NCBI GenBank assembly: GCA_023268635.1
Contig: JALQUB010000071.1
Span: forward strand, 1 to 64,000
From: Pseudomonadales bacterium
GTDB taxonomy: Bacteria > Pseudomonadota > Gammaproteobacteria > Pseudomonadales > Pseudohongiellaceae
Direction of reading: 5' to 3'
Length of the DNA: 64,000 nucleotides
A program made the translations under genes and the position numbers. This document shows, in pieces, positions 8,670 through 19,300 of the stretch. Within the stretch, counting starts at the first letter, position 1, and each line of letters begins with the position of its first letter. The notes under the pieces were generated by a model. It did no database searches and was not told where the DNA came from. It saw nothing but the letters and a program-made list of their open reading frames with translations.

Positions 8670-10442
8670 ATGCACAGCGACAGCCTACTAATCCATGCGC
8701 TTTACTACCTGCTTGCCGCGGTAATCGCTGTGCCCCTTTTCAAACGACTTGGCCTAGGCTCTATCCTCGCCTACCTCTTTGCAGGCATAGTCCTCGGCCC
8801 GCATGCCTTGGGCTTAATCGAAGACCCAGAATCGGTTCTGCATTTCGCCGAATACGGGGTAATCATGCTGCTCTTCGTCATCGGTTTAGAGCTCGCTCCT
8901 GAGAAGCTGTGGAATATGCGCAACCACATTGTGGTGCTGGGCGGTTCCCAGGTTTTGCTCACGGGTTTGGTCATCGGTGTTGGGTTCGCGGCCGTGTTGC
9001 CTAATTCTCAGGCATTGGTGCTCGGCCTGACCTTGGCGTTGTCTTCGACTGCATTGGCGATTCAATTAATGAGTGAAGAGCGGATCATAGCGTCGCCGCT
9101 CGGTCGTCGTGGATTCTCTATTCTCTTGCTTCAAGACCTAGCGGTAATTCCTATACTGATCGGTGTCAGTGTGTTGGCGCCTCATTCGGACGGAAGCGAA
9201 GTGCCTTCATGGTATTTCACGATCCTCGCATTGGTCGGGGTGATCACCTTCGGTCAGTTTGGCTTGAGCGAAGTCCTCGCCACCGTCGCGCGCACGAATA
9301 ATCGTGAAGTGATGACGGCTGCGAGTCTGTTGATCGTGATCGGAGTCGCCGTATTGATGAATTCCGCGGGCCTGTCGATGGGCTTGGGCGCATTTATGGC
9401 GGGAATAATGCTCGCAAACTCCGACTACCGTCATCAGCTCGAGTCTGACATCGAACCATTTAAGGGTATTCTGCTGGGACTCTTTTTTATTGCCATCGGT
9501 ATGACGCTAAATCTCGAACTTTTATGGGCAGCACCGCTACGCATGTTCCTGCTCGCCATCGGATTAATGGCGGTAAAAATTATAGTTATAACTATGGTTT
9601 TACGGTGGCAACGAGTCGCTTATCGAGAGGGTTTGCAGCTTGCACTTATTCTTTCTCAAGGTGGTGAGTTCGCCTTCGTGGTGCTGTCGCAAGGCCAGCA
9701 GGCGATGCTCTTCGGATCGGTGTTAGCTGAGCAGCTGACGCTGATCGTCGGACTCTCGATGGCCCTGACTTCTCCGTTGGTTACACTCTATCGGCGATTT
9801 GGGCGTAGCCGTAGTGCGGAGCAGCCCAACCAAGATGCTTACTGGGATAGACATCAACCGGAAGTGATTATTGCTGGCTTCGGCCGTTTCGGGCAGATTA
9901 TCGGGCGGCTATTGCAAGCAAGGCATATCCCATTCACGGCGATGGATAAGGACTCGGCGCACGTAGAATTCGTTAAGCAGTTTGGTAATCAACTGTACTT
10001 CGGAGACCTGACGCGGATAGACCTATTGCGTAGCGCAGGCATCAAACACGCGAAAATTCTGGTGGTGGCGGTGAATGATGTTGGCCAGTCCCTCAAGATC
10101 ATCGATTTGGCACGGCAGCAAAATTCCAGAATCAAGATCATCGCTAGGGCGGTCGATCGATTCCACGCGTATGAATTGTACAAGCGCAGAGTCGACTCGG
10201 TCGTTCGAGAAACGTTTGCGAGTAGTTTGGAAGCTGCGACCGAAACACTCGAACAGCTAGGATATACTGAGGGTCAGGCACTAGAGGTGGCTAAACGTTT
10301 CCGAATGCATGACGAGGAACTACTCGAGCGATCGGCGCAGCATGTAGAGGATATAGAAGAGCTGCGTAATATCGCACAGCATGGTCGGCGTGAACTCGAG
10401 TTATTGTTCGAAGAAGACACGCGCAACAAAGTGGGCAATTAA
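8670..10442 (+). CDS. Monovalent cation:proton antiporter-2 (CPA2; KefB/KefC-type) with RCK/TrkA-N domain
   Basis: N-terminal multi-TM exchanger; IIAGFGRFGQIIGRLL Rossmann motif in the C-terminal half. Confidence 0.9.
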   Translation: MHSDSLLIHALYYLLAAVIAVPLFKRLGLGSILAYLFAGIVLGPHALGLIEDPESVLHFAEYGVIMLLFVIGLELAPEKLWNMRNHIVVLGGSQVLLTGLVIGVGFAAVLPNSQALVLGLTLALSSTALAIQLMSEERIIASPLGRRGFSILLLQDLAVIPILIGVSVLAPHSDGSEVPSWYFTILALVGVITFGQFGLSEVLATVARTNNREVMTAASLLIVIGVAVLMNSAGLSMGLGAFMAGIMLANSDYRHQLESDIEPFKGILLGLFFIAIGMTLNLELLWAAPLRMFLLAIGLMAVKIIVITMVLRWQRVAYREGLQLALILSQGGEFAFVVLSQGQQAMLFGSVLAEQLTLIVGLSMALTSPLVTLYRRFGRSRSAEQPNQDAYWDRHQPEVIIAGFGRFGQIIGRLLQARHIPFTAMDKDSAHVEFVKQFGNQLYFGDLTRIDLLRSAGIKHAKILVVAVNDVGQSLKIIDLARQQNSRIKIIARAVDRFHAYELYKRRVDSVVRETFASSLEAATETLEQLGYTEGQALEVAKRFRMHDEELLERSAQHVEDIEELRNIAQHGRRELELLFEEDTRNKVGN

Positions 10443-10561
10443 TTACAATTTTTGAAAATAAAATAAACCCATTGCGTAAAGTGAGCGTATATCTGTCCAG
10501 ATAGCCGTGCAACAGCGGTGTAGTCAAATGTGGACTTAAGAACAAGCAGGGACGAGGATTC

Positions 10562-11596
10562 ATGGCAAAGAAGGGCATCATACTCCTAAATTTGGGCACC
10601 CCAGAGGCGCCGACGACTAAGGGTTTGCGCAAATTTTATAAATACTTTTTTTCTGATCCCTTCGTATTCGATTTCAATCCCATAGGTCGGTGGCTATTGC
10701 GCAACCTCATTATCATTCCTTTCCGCGCACCCAAAACGGCGAAGGCCTATGCAACGATTTGGATGGATGAAGGCTCACCCCTTAAGGTGTATGGCGACAG
10801 ATTGCAGGCAAGTTTGCAGCAAGCGTATACCAACGCAGGTGAAGACGTTGTTGTGCTGAATGGCATGGCCTATAGTGATCCATTCGTGTGGGATGCGATG
10901 GCGAAATTCGAGACACTAGGATGCGAAGATATTGTGGTGCTCCCGCTATTTCCTCAGTATTCCACTGCGACAACGGCATCGGTGTTCCATGAGGTTCGTG
11001 AAGCGGCGAAGAAGTGGCGTACCTCGCCCAATCTACATTTCATCAATGACCTCTATGCTGAACCGAGTTTTATTGCAGCGTGGGCGGCATTAATTTCTCG
11101 TCACATCGATGATTCTCAGGCCGAGCATATTATTTTCAGCTATCACGGCTTACCTGAAGCAACGATTAAGAAGGCAGACACCAGTAATACCTGTGAGCTA
11201 GGGGTATGCTGCGAGATGATCACGGAAAAAAATGAGCTCTGTTATCGTGCTCAGTGTGTCGCTACGACTAAGAGCATTGTTGAGGCGATGGGCTGGGACG
11301 ATGACCGTCACTCTATCGCGTTTCAGTCTCGCTTCGGCAAGCAGGCCTGGATACAGCCTTACCTCGATGAACATCTTCAGGATTTGTTGGAGAAAGGGGT
11401 GAAGCGCGTCGCCGTCGTCACACCGTCTTTTGTGTCCGATTGTCTAGAAACAATCCATGAAATTGGTTTGGAATATAGAGAGGTTTTTTTAGCGGGTGGG
11501 GGAGAAACTTTTACCTTGGTTCCTAACTTAAATGATGACCCCGCCTGGTTCGACTCCGTGTTCGAGATATCGCGCAATAAGTTGCTGACTCTCTGA
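10562..11596 (+). CDS. hemH: Ferrochelatase
   Basis: GIILLNLGTPEAPTTKGLRKFYKYFFSDPFVFD, IIFSYHGLPEATIKK, VTPSFVSDCLETIHEIG. Confidence 0.95.
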   Translation: MAKKGIILLNLGTPEAPTTKGLRKFYKYFFSDPFVFDFNPIGRWLLRNLIIIPFRAPKTAKAYATIWMDEGSPLKVYGDRLQASLQQAYTNAGEDVVVLNGMAYSDPFVWDAMAKFETLGCEDIVVLPLFPQYSTATTASVFHEVREAAKKWRTSPNLHFINDLYAEPSFIAAWAALISRHIDDSQAEHIIFSYHGLPEATIKKADTSNTCELGVCCEMITEKNELCYRAQCVATTKSIVEAMGWDDDRHSIAFQSRFGKQAWIQPYLDEHLQDLLEKGVKRVAVVTPSFVSDCLETIHEIGLEYREVFLAGGGETFTLVPNLNDDPAWFDSVFEISRNKLLTL

Positions 11597-11623
11597 TATT
11601 GCGGGAATTAACTCAGGGCAAAA

Positions 11624-11641
11624 TTGTGATCTAGATCATCT
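11624..11641. promoter_or_regulatory. FNR/Anr-like palindrome TTGTGATCTAGATCATCT
   Basis: Core TGATCTAGATCA (11627-11638) is a perfect 12-bp palindrome; it differs from TTGAT-N4-ATCAA at one position per half-site. Confidence 0.45.
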
Positions 11642-11699
11642 CTCGGGTCGGTTTCTTCGATATTCTGTTAGCTCGCTTTATTGATTAAGGAGTGCTCAC

Positions 11700-11825
11700 A
11701 TGCTTGAAGACCACGATATGACAGATCGTCAACAACACGCCCATCTACAACCAGTTGTGCTAGGTATAGCGGGTTGCGTTGTGGTTATTTTGGCAATTGG
11801 TTATTTTGTTGGGGGAATGTTCTAG
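11700..11825 (+). CDS. Small single-TM membrane protein (41 aa), absent from the ORF track
   Basis: AAGGAG SD at 11687-11692; MLEDHDMTDRQQHAHLQPVVLGIAGCVVVILAIGYFVGGMF*; followed by a terminator. Confidence 0.7.
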   Translation: MLEDHDMTDRQQHAHLQPVVLGIAGCVVVILAIGYFVGGMF

Positions 11826-11860
11826 AGACTATTCTTCTAATCACTACCTCAAGTTTAAAA

Positions 11861-11896
11861 AGAAAGGCCGCAGTCGAATTCGACGGCGGCCTTTCT
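11861..11896. terminator. Bidirectional rho-independent terminator
   Basis: AGAAAGGCCGC...GCGGCCTTTCT stem around AGTCGAATTCGACG. Confidence 0.8.
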
Positions 11897-11923
11897 CTTA
11901 TTTGCGGTTCTGTTTAGGGAGAC

Positions 11924-12913
11924 TTAGGTGCTGATTGCGCGTTTAACCAAGTTCTCCATGAGCGGAATTTTAAAACCGTTATGGGCGAGCTCTCGTGCGC
12001 CTTCGCTGGCGATTCCCGCTACGCTAGCCGCAGTGGCTTCGTCCTTAGCCTTGCCTCGGATCGCATTCTCGATGGCAGTCAGGCGACGCGGTGTCGCTTG
12101 GACAGCGCCAACAACGACTCGAGAATCGCTGATGCTGCCGCCAGACACTTTGAATGCGGCTGCGACGTTAACGAGTGAAAAATCCCACACATTGCGGTCG
12201 GCGACTTTCTCGAAGTAGAAGGTCGCGTTAGCCCATTCAGTCGGGAGTCGTACGGCGGTGAGAATCTCACCGTCGCGCAGGGCAGTCGTGCTTTCGATGT
12301 TGACCGCAGGGCCAACGAAATACTCGGAAGCAGGGAGAGTGCGCTCGCCGTTAACCGACCGCAGTACCATCGTCGCATCTAACGCAACGAGAGCGGGGGC
12401 CGTGTCAGAAGCACTCGCTGCGACGCAGCGGCTCGTTTCGAATAATGAGTGTTCGCGGTTCATCCCCTGTGGTGTGTCTGCATAGCAGAGGTTACCACCG
12501 GCACGGTAGCAAGAGAGGCCGCGGCGGTAGTACCAGCAGCGAACGTCTTGCGACACATTGCCGCCGATTGTGCCGATGTTGCGAATCTGTGGGCTTGCGA
12601 CCACGCTGGCAGCATCGGCGAGCAGCGCGTAACGCTGCTTGATGAGTGCATTTTCGGCGATTTCGGTGAGCGTGGTGAGCGCGCCGATCTCAAGTCCTTC
12701 GGCAGTCTCGCGGACACCACGTAGCGACTCAATCGCACTAAGATCGATCAGTGCATCTGCGCTCTTAGCACGATCCTTGAGCCAGCCGTAGGTGTCTTGC
12801 CCACCGCCTACTAGCCAACCACGATCTGCGTAGCGGCTAGCTATGTCGAGGGCGTCCTCAACCCGTACCGGTTGGTACAGTTCCATATTTGGCATTACGT
12901 CATAAGATGGCAT
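11924..12913 (-). CDS. FAD-binding subunit of a xanthine dehydrogenase/aldehyde oxidoreductase (PaoB-like)
   Basis: GGGQDTYGWLKD, NIGTIGGNVSQDVRCWYYRRGLSC...GGNLCY; cysteine-rich insert resembling the PaoB [4Fe-4S] region. Confidence 0.85.
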   Translation of the reverse strand: MPSYDVMPNMELYQPVRVEDALDIASRYADRGWLVGGGQDTYGWLKDRAKSADALIDLSAIESLRGVRETAEGLEIGALTTLTEIAENALIKQRYALLADAASVVASPQIRNIGTIGGNVSQDVRCWYYRRGLSCYRAGGNLCYADTPQGMNREHSLFETSRCVAASASDTAPALVALDATMVLRSVNGERTLPASEYFVGPAVNIESTTALRDGEILTAVRLPTEWANATFYFEKVADRNVWDFSLVNVAAAFKVSGGSISDSRVVVGAVQATPRRLTAIENAIRGKAKDEATAASVAGIASEGARELAHNGFKIPLMENLVKRAIST

Positions 12914-12921
12914 AGTTAACC

Positions 12922-15357
12922 TCAGAAAGTGTTAGTTTTCAGTTGCTTGGTGCTGTAATCGTTACCAGCCAAGTGGTTAATAATCATGTCGGTGGTCGTT
13001 GGCGCCGTGTTAAACACATGACCATCGAGCGCATCCGAGATGGCGCTTGCTAGAGCAGCAGCTGCTGCTCCCTGCGTGGGCTCGCCGATCCCGCGTCCAC
13101 CGGTGGGGTTTTGCGGATCCGGGATGTTGACCGCGCCCATCTTAGTCTCGACATTGATGTCGAGGTAAGTAGGCGGTTTGCTTTGATACAGACCAGTGTT
13201 GGCCGGCAGGCCGTTCTGAGGGTCATACACATGGCGTTCGAGAGCCGCCATACCGATACCCCAAACCGCGCCGCCACGCATGGCATTCTCGAAATTTTTA
13301 GGATGTACAACCGTGCCGCAATCCGCGATCGCTGTGTAATCCAAAATTTCGTATTTGCCCGTGTCTTTGTCGAGTTCGATTTCGCAAAATCCGACTAGGA
13401 TGCCAGGAGGAGTGCCTTGACCTGGAATCTTATCTTTCGCGACGCCGATGAGCCCCGTGCCAGCGAGACCTTGGACGGATCGCTGAGTGATCGGATTGAT
13501 GTCATCAGGGTATTCTTCGCCGCTGAATTTGCCACCTAACTCGATCGCTCGCGCTGCCGCCTGTGCATAGCTGAGACCCTTGCTTGGGTCAGCGGTCGCG
13601 AATACTCGTTCGTCTCCGATGGAGTAGTCGTCAGCCGATCCGCCGAGATCCATTGCTGCAATCTCTTTCAGTTTTGTGATGGCGTCCTGCGCAGCTACCC
13701 AGTTAGTTCGAGTGTGAGTGAAGATCGTGTTCGATCCACCTTGGCCAGAACTGTGTGGTAGGTGATTGTCGGTGCGGCCACGGAGGATTTCGCAACGTTC
13801 CCAAGGAACCTGCAAGGCCTCCGCAGCGGCACGGCAGGTGCCGGCATAGGAATAGGTGCCTAGGTTGCCTACACCACTGTGGATGTAGAGCTTACCGTCG
13901 GTGCCGATGCGAACGAGACCATCGTAGCCTCTGCCGCCGGCGCCGTGGAAACCGATACCCACGCCGAGACCGCGAACCTTGCTGCCGTTCTGCTTAGCCA
14001 GCTGCTTCTTCTCTTCCCAACCGAAGGTGCGTATGCCTTGATCGAGCGCTTCGCGTACGAAGGCGCTGGTCACTGGCGCTTGGCTGCCGCCTTGGAAGCC
14101 GTTGCTGTCGATAGCGTTGATTCGACGGAAAGCGACTCGGTCCATGCCGATAGCCTTCGCTGCCTTATCGGCGATGGGGGCGAGTACCGCTGCCATTTCA
14201 TTCTGACCTGGACCGCGTTGGGCGCCACGAGGCGTCGTGTTGGTATACACAGAGATGCCACGGAAACGCATATTCTCAGGCTGATAGGCGATGGTCACGT
14301 GCTGCGCGGAAGAGTTACCGCTACCTGCGCCGGTCATGCCACCATCGTTGACGATGATGAGGTCAACGGCTGACACTTTGCCGTCTTCCTTCACGCCCAT
14401 GCGGATCCAGCCCTGCATGCCTGAACGAGCCGTACCGATGTAGAACTCCTGCTCACGCGTAATACGTAGTTGGAGGGGACGATTCAGCACCTTGGCGAAG
14501 TTGCCTGAGATGGCCATATACGGATAAGGACCGATTTTCGAACCGAAGCCGCCGCCTGTCGCTTCATTAATGAAGACGAGGTCGGCAGGATCGATATTTA
14601 GCATACGTGCGAGGCCATTATCGTTTGCGCTCTGACTCTGCGATGAGCCATGGAAGTAACACTTGCCGTTCTCCCAATAAGCCATACATGTGCGCGACTC
14701 CAGAGAGTGGTGTGGATAGCCGATGGTGACGAAAGGCTCTTCTACGATGGCTGCGGCTTCAGCGAAACCTGCGTCGATATCACCGTACATCCACTCTGTG
14801 GTGAACTCGGCGCCGACGGGCTCTTTGCCTGCTCGCATCGCGTCGATAGCGGACTGAGGCCATTTAACATCGCGGATCTCAGCGCCACGGATCGGTGTCC
14901 CTTCCGGACCTTCTTCCTGTGTGCGGACCAAAGTGTTGCCTTCGGGATAGGCATTGGGGCCGCCGGGAGTGAGGCTCTCGAGTGGATCGACCACGAAGGG
15001 GCGACGCTCGAAGTCGACACGGATTTTCTCGATCGCTGCTTCAGCGATTTCTTCAGTCACCGCGGCAACCGCTAGAATTGGCTGACCCACGAAGGTGACG
15101 TATTCGGACGCCAGTGCGGGGTTGGCCGGTGGTGCAACCGGTGGCAGATCGTCTGCAGTGAAGATGCCCAAGACACCATCCATGCGCAGCGCTTCGGAGG
15201 CATCGATGCCTACCACGCGGCCGCTGGGCAATGGAGAAGTGAGTAGGCGGGCGAACACCATGCCTTCGCGGCGATAGTCTTCGGCGTATTTGATCTCGCC
15301 CGTTACCTTTCCAGGTACGTCGGGCGGCGTAAAGTCGAAACCTATGTGTGTACTCAT
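12922..15357 (-). CDS. Molybdopterin-binding subunit of a xanthine dehydrogenase family enzyme (PaoC-like)
   Basis: GKVTGEIKYAEDY, EATGGGFGSKIG, RGPGQNEMAAVLAPIAD, GGRGIGEP motifs. Confidence 0.9.
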   Translation of the reverse strand: MSTHIGFDFTPPDVPGKVTGEIKYAEDYRREGMVFARLLTSPLPSGRVVGIDASEALRMDGVLGIFTADDLPPVAPPANPALASEYVTFVGQPILAVAAVTEEIAEAAIEKIRVDFERRPFVVDPLESLTPGGPNAYPEGNTLVRTQEEGPEGTPIRGAEIRDVKWPQSAIDAMRAGKEPVGAEFTTEWMYGDIDAGFAEAAAIVEEPFVTIGYPHHSLESRTCMAYWENGKCYFHGSSQSQSANDNGLARMLNIDPADLVFINEATGGGFGSKIGPYPYMAISGNFAKVLNRPLQLRITREQEFYIGTARSGMQGWIRMGVKEDGKVSAVDLIIVNDGGMTGAGSGNSSAQHVTIAYQPENMRFRGISVYTNTTPRGAQRGPGQNEMAAVLAPIADKAAKAIGMDRVAFRRINAIDSNGFQGGSQAPVTSAFVREALDQGIRTFGWEEKKQLAKQNGSKVRGLGVGIGFHGAGGRGYDGLVRIGTDGKLYIHSGVGNLGTYSYAGTCRAAAEALQVPWERCEILRGRTDNHLPHSSGQGGSNTIFTHTRTNWVAAQDAITKLKEIAAMDLGGSADDYSIGDERVFATADPSKGLSYAQAAARAIELGGKFSGEEYPDDINPITQRSVQGLAGTGLIGVAKDKIPGQGTPPGILVGFCEIELDKDTGKYEILDYTAIADCGTVVHPKNFENAMRGGAVWGIGMAALERHVYDPQNGLPANTGLYQSKPPTYLDINVETKMGAVNIPDPQNPTGGRGIGEPTQGAAAAALASAISDALDGHVFNTAPTTTDMIINHLAGNDYSTKQLKTNTF

Positions 15358-15992
15358 GCTATTTGCCCCGAGGCGCGCAATACGCCATTCAGATAGTGTT
15401 CATACGCACCGCAACGACACAGGTTGCCAGACATTGCCTTGGCTGCCTCTGCCTTAGTCGGCCTTGGGTTATTGTTGAGAAGCGCGACCGCGGACAGCAC
15501 CTGTCCCGGTGTGCAGAATCCGCACTGCGGCGCATTCTCGGCGATGAATGCCTGTTGGACAGCGTGAAGTGTGCCGTCGGCAGATTTAACGCCCTCGATC
15601 GACACGATGTCTTTCGTCTTCACATTGTGTGTAAGAACCGAGCAGGCATAGTTCGGTACGCCGTCGATCAGAACGGTGCAAGCGCCGCATTCACCGCGGT
15701 TACAGCCGATCTTGGTGCCCGTTAGGTTGAGTCTATAGCGAAGCGTATTCGCGAGGGTCTCGGTAGGAGGTACGTCGACTCGGCGTGTTCGGCCATTGAT
15801 ACTGAGTGATATCAAGCGCTCCGCGCCGCCGTTACCCGATTGGGCATTTGCGGCGAGGTATGCGCCAGTGCCGGTTGTAGCTGCGGCACCGGAGAAAATA
15901 ACTCCCTTGATAAAACGTCTGCGCGTTAGTTGTAAGTTCACTGAACAGTGCTCCGTTTCTTGTTGTGGGGATGCGGGCCGGACTCGCGGCAC
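15354..15992 (-). CDS. (2Fe-2S)-binding subunit with Tat signal (PaoA-like); true start may be GTG at 15941
   Basis: TRRRFIKG twin-arginine motif; GCNRGECGACTVLIDG, CGFCTPGQ, CRCGAY cysteine motifs. Confidence 0.9.
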   Translation of the reverse strand: MPRVRPASPQQETEHCSVNLQLTRRRFIKGVIFSGAAATTGTGAYLAANAQSGNGGAERLISLSINGRTRRVDVPPTETLANTLRYRLNLTGTKIGCNRGECGACTVLIDGVPNYACSVLTHNVKTKDIVSIEGVKSADGTLHAVQQAFIAENAPQCGFCTPGQVLSAVALLNNNPRPTKAEAAKAMSGNLCRCGAYEHYLNGVLRASGQIA

Positions 15993-16225
15993 GCGATTTT
16001 CTTACATCTTGAGGTAACTTCGAAGGTAGTATTTATCGCCGAAAATTGCAACGCGGGGAGCGCCGAGAAGTGCGCAAAATGGGTGATTCCATGGCTTACT
16101 TGGGTAATTTTTACCCAACTCAGGAAATTTGACACAGAATGTTGCAAGTCTCACCTGCAAATGCTGCTTTTTGAGTGCCGTCCAGTTTCGCCCAAAGTCC
16201 CTAGTTTTAGGTATTAAAACGCTAA

Positions 16226-16252
16226 AAAGCCCGCATTTTTTGTGCGGGCTTT
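16226..16252. terminator. Rho-independent terminator downstream of the TonB receptor
   Basis: AAAGCCCGCA-TTTTTTG-TGCGGGCTTT stem-loop. Confidence 0.75.
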
Positions 16253-16323
16253 CTGCGTGTTTCTGGGAGAAAATCCTACGTGAGTTTGCTAGATCTACAC
16301 GCCTGACGTTCTAATGTGTGTGC

Positions 16324-19300
16324 TTAGAACTCGAACTGAACACCTAAGCGCATTTCCCAGAGTGATTGATTCTCTAGGAGGTCAGTTAGACCTCGGTCAG
16401 TGAATGTATTGAACACATATTGACCCGCCGCGTTGACGTTCGAGTCCACGACTTGCTGTGAGAAGAACTGGCTGTCGTACTGCAAGCCTTTGCTGTCATC
16501 GAGCATGTTCAGGAGATTGTATATTTTCAGATAGACACGCCCTCTGCTCGCGCCGAGGAAAGTAGGAATTTCCTGATCGAGGCGGAGGTCTAGACGAGAA
16601 GACCAGCGAGCATTGTTCTCGTTGCGATCAACAAAACCTTGCTCGTAACCTTCTCGCTCGATGAATGCCCGAAACGCTGCGACATCGAAGTTAGGTCCGA
16701 CCACGACGTTGCCGTCATTTGGCCCTGGAACATACAAGAGGTGACGACCGTAAGCGCCATCGCCTTCCAGGTCGACTGAGCCCATCACATGACTCTGTCC
16801 TTGGCCTTGCTTGCGGTAGAACATCGCAGTGATGCGAGTCTCATAACCCGAGAGGAACTCCTTGCCGTAGGAAACGCGCGCAGTAAAGCGGTGTGGCGTG
16901 TTGTAGTTAGAGATGCCTGGCTCAGGATTGACCAAGGTGTTGAGAGCGAGGTTGTCGAAGTTTGAACCCGCTGTTGAGCTCGTCATCGGGCTTATGTCTT
17001 CAGCATCAGTAAATGCGTAACCCAACATCCAATCTAGACCGAAGTCATAGTCATGACGAGCGATCAATGAGAATGAGGTTGACGTCGCCTCACGATCAGA
17101 ATTGGTCAGCATGTAATTGTCTCTGCCATTGGCATAGTCAAAAATCGGCTGTCCCGTAGTCGTCACACCGATTTGTTCTTGAGAGACATCGACGTAATAG
17201 GCGGATTCCTTTGCGATCGAGTAGAGGAAATCTGCGTCCAAAGACAGGCCGCTGTCGAAGGTGTAGGTACCGCCCAATGCCAGCTTCCACTCTGAAGGCT
17301 GCTCGTAGTCAGGGTCGACTAGAGCGAGGAATCGGGTGCTCGCTGAGTCGGCTGTCGTCGCGGCAACGGTGTCGATCATTTCCTGCGGTACGTCGTAGCC
17401 TGGACGGCCTGCGCCACTCAGCGCCCAGTTGCTGAGTACTGAGCGAGAACTGTCGTAGTTGCGGTTCTGCAGTTGCACGTTGGTCAAGCCATCGTTGCTC
17501 CATGCATTCGAAATCCAGACATTCGGATTACCACCTGAGTAGAGGCCTGCACCACCGCGTACGGTGAGGTTATAGGCAGCTTCCCAAGTGAAGCCAAGGC
17601 GAGGCATTAACAGGTCGACGCCGTCGATATTGGCATCGTTGCGCAGACCATTATTCGCGGCAGTAAATGCGGCGTTGTAGTTCGGGCGGTCATCGCTTTC
17701 AAACCAATCGTAACGCAAGCCTGCTACGACCGTGAGGTTGTAGTTAGGCAGATAAAGCTCATCTTGCAAATAGACAGTATTGAGCGTGTTTTCGAAGCTC
17801 GCCGCTGCGTCGGCTGCATTGTTGGTGCCGCCTCCGCTGCCGTAGTAGATGCGGCTTGGACGGCCGAGCTCAAACTTGTCGATGCCTGAGAGACTGCAGC
17901 TTGGATCATCGAAACGACCCTGTGCTGTGAGCGCCCGACACGCGGCAGAGTTGCTAGCGGAGTCATCGAAAAAATCGTACTCTCCGCCGCGTGAGTGCTG
18001 AACGAATTGGTTGAATATCGTCAGCGTCTCACGTTCATAGCCGAAGGTGATGACATTGTCTCCGAGGAGGTATTCACCTGCTAGTTTTATGAACTCAGAC
18101 TCGGTATCGAGAGCGTTAGCCTGACGTGAATCGTCTGCACCAAGATAGACAGTGTCGCGACCGATATTGATTTGCATATCCGCGAAGTCGCGTGGACCCG
18201 CGGTGACTTGCGAATCATTCATCGTGTTTTTGCTATAGAAAATTTCGCTCGATAGCGCGTCGGTCCACTGTGATCTCAAGCGTGCAGTGGTCGTCTCAGA
18301 TTCCGCACCTTTATTGTAGAAGTGATTCGCAAATTCGAATTCATTGCTGTCGCCATCTGAAGAACGGAGTTGTACTCCGTCATAATAATTGTAGATGACA
18401 GTGGCATCATGCTGATCGTTTATATTCCAGTCGAGTCGCAGCATGTATTTTTCGTCAGTCTGCGCGCCATCACTAGGCTGACCACCGGTATCGTAGTCGT
18501 AGACCGTTTGAGCGATGTTGACGATGCGGTTGTAGTCTTCTTCGCTAAGCCAAGGGCGTTCCACTCCGTTGTTGGAACCGGCATAGCCCATCGAGAGGAA
18601 GCGAGGCTGTTCAGATTCTTCGTAAGCGCCGTAGACAAATAATTTGTCTTCCATGAGTGGGCCGCCGATGCTGAAGCCTTTCGTATCTTCGGTAAAGTCT
18701 TTCGAAGAGTAGTCTTGTACCTGGCCGTTTACGGTGAGTGAGTCGCCGCGCCATTGATCGCCTGTGCGTTCTAAGAAAACTGTGCCAGTCCATTCGTTGC
18801 TACCGGCTTTCGTTACCGCGTTGATGTTACACGCGGTGAAGCCACCGTAGGTGACATCGAAGGGGGCGAGTTCAGCTGAGACCTGCGCTATACCTTCATA
18901 AGGGAAGGGCATGCCCGTCGCGGTGGAGTAGCCATTGCCATTTAGACCGAAGCGATCGTTCTGACTAATTCCATCGAGGCTGATGCTATTGAAGCGAGGG
19001 TGTTTGCCTACGCAATTCACCTGAGTGTCGCCGTCGAGGTTCATGCGAGGATCGATCGAGTAAACGTCTTTGATGTCGCGATCGTAGGCAACTGACGTTT
19101 CCATATCGAATGTGGTGAATGAAGCGGAAGGTCCCGCGGCCACATCAACGAAGGTGCTGTTTGAACCGAACACGACAATTTCTTCGACCTGTGACTGACC
19201 CATGTCGATGCTCAGGTTGTAAATGTCACCTAGCTCGATCGAGTTCACCGTGACCGTTTTAGTCCCATTTACAGTTACATTATAAGGGCCGCCAACGGGG

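Noticed and set aside
13879-14373. 164-aa plus-strand ORF (and 14650..15075, 141 aa) inside the molybdenum subunit gene
   Set aside because: Antisense to a well-supported conserved CDS; compositionally biased, no SD or recognisable domain.
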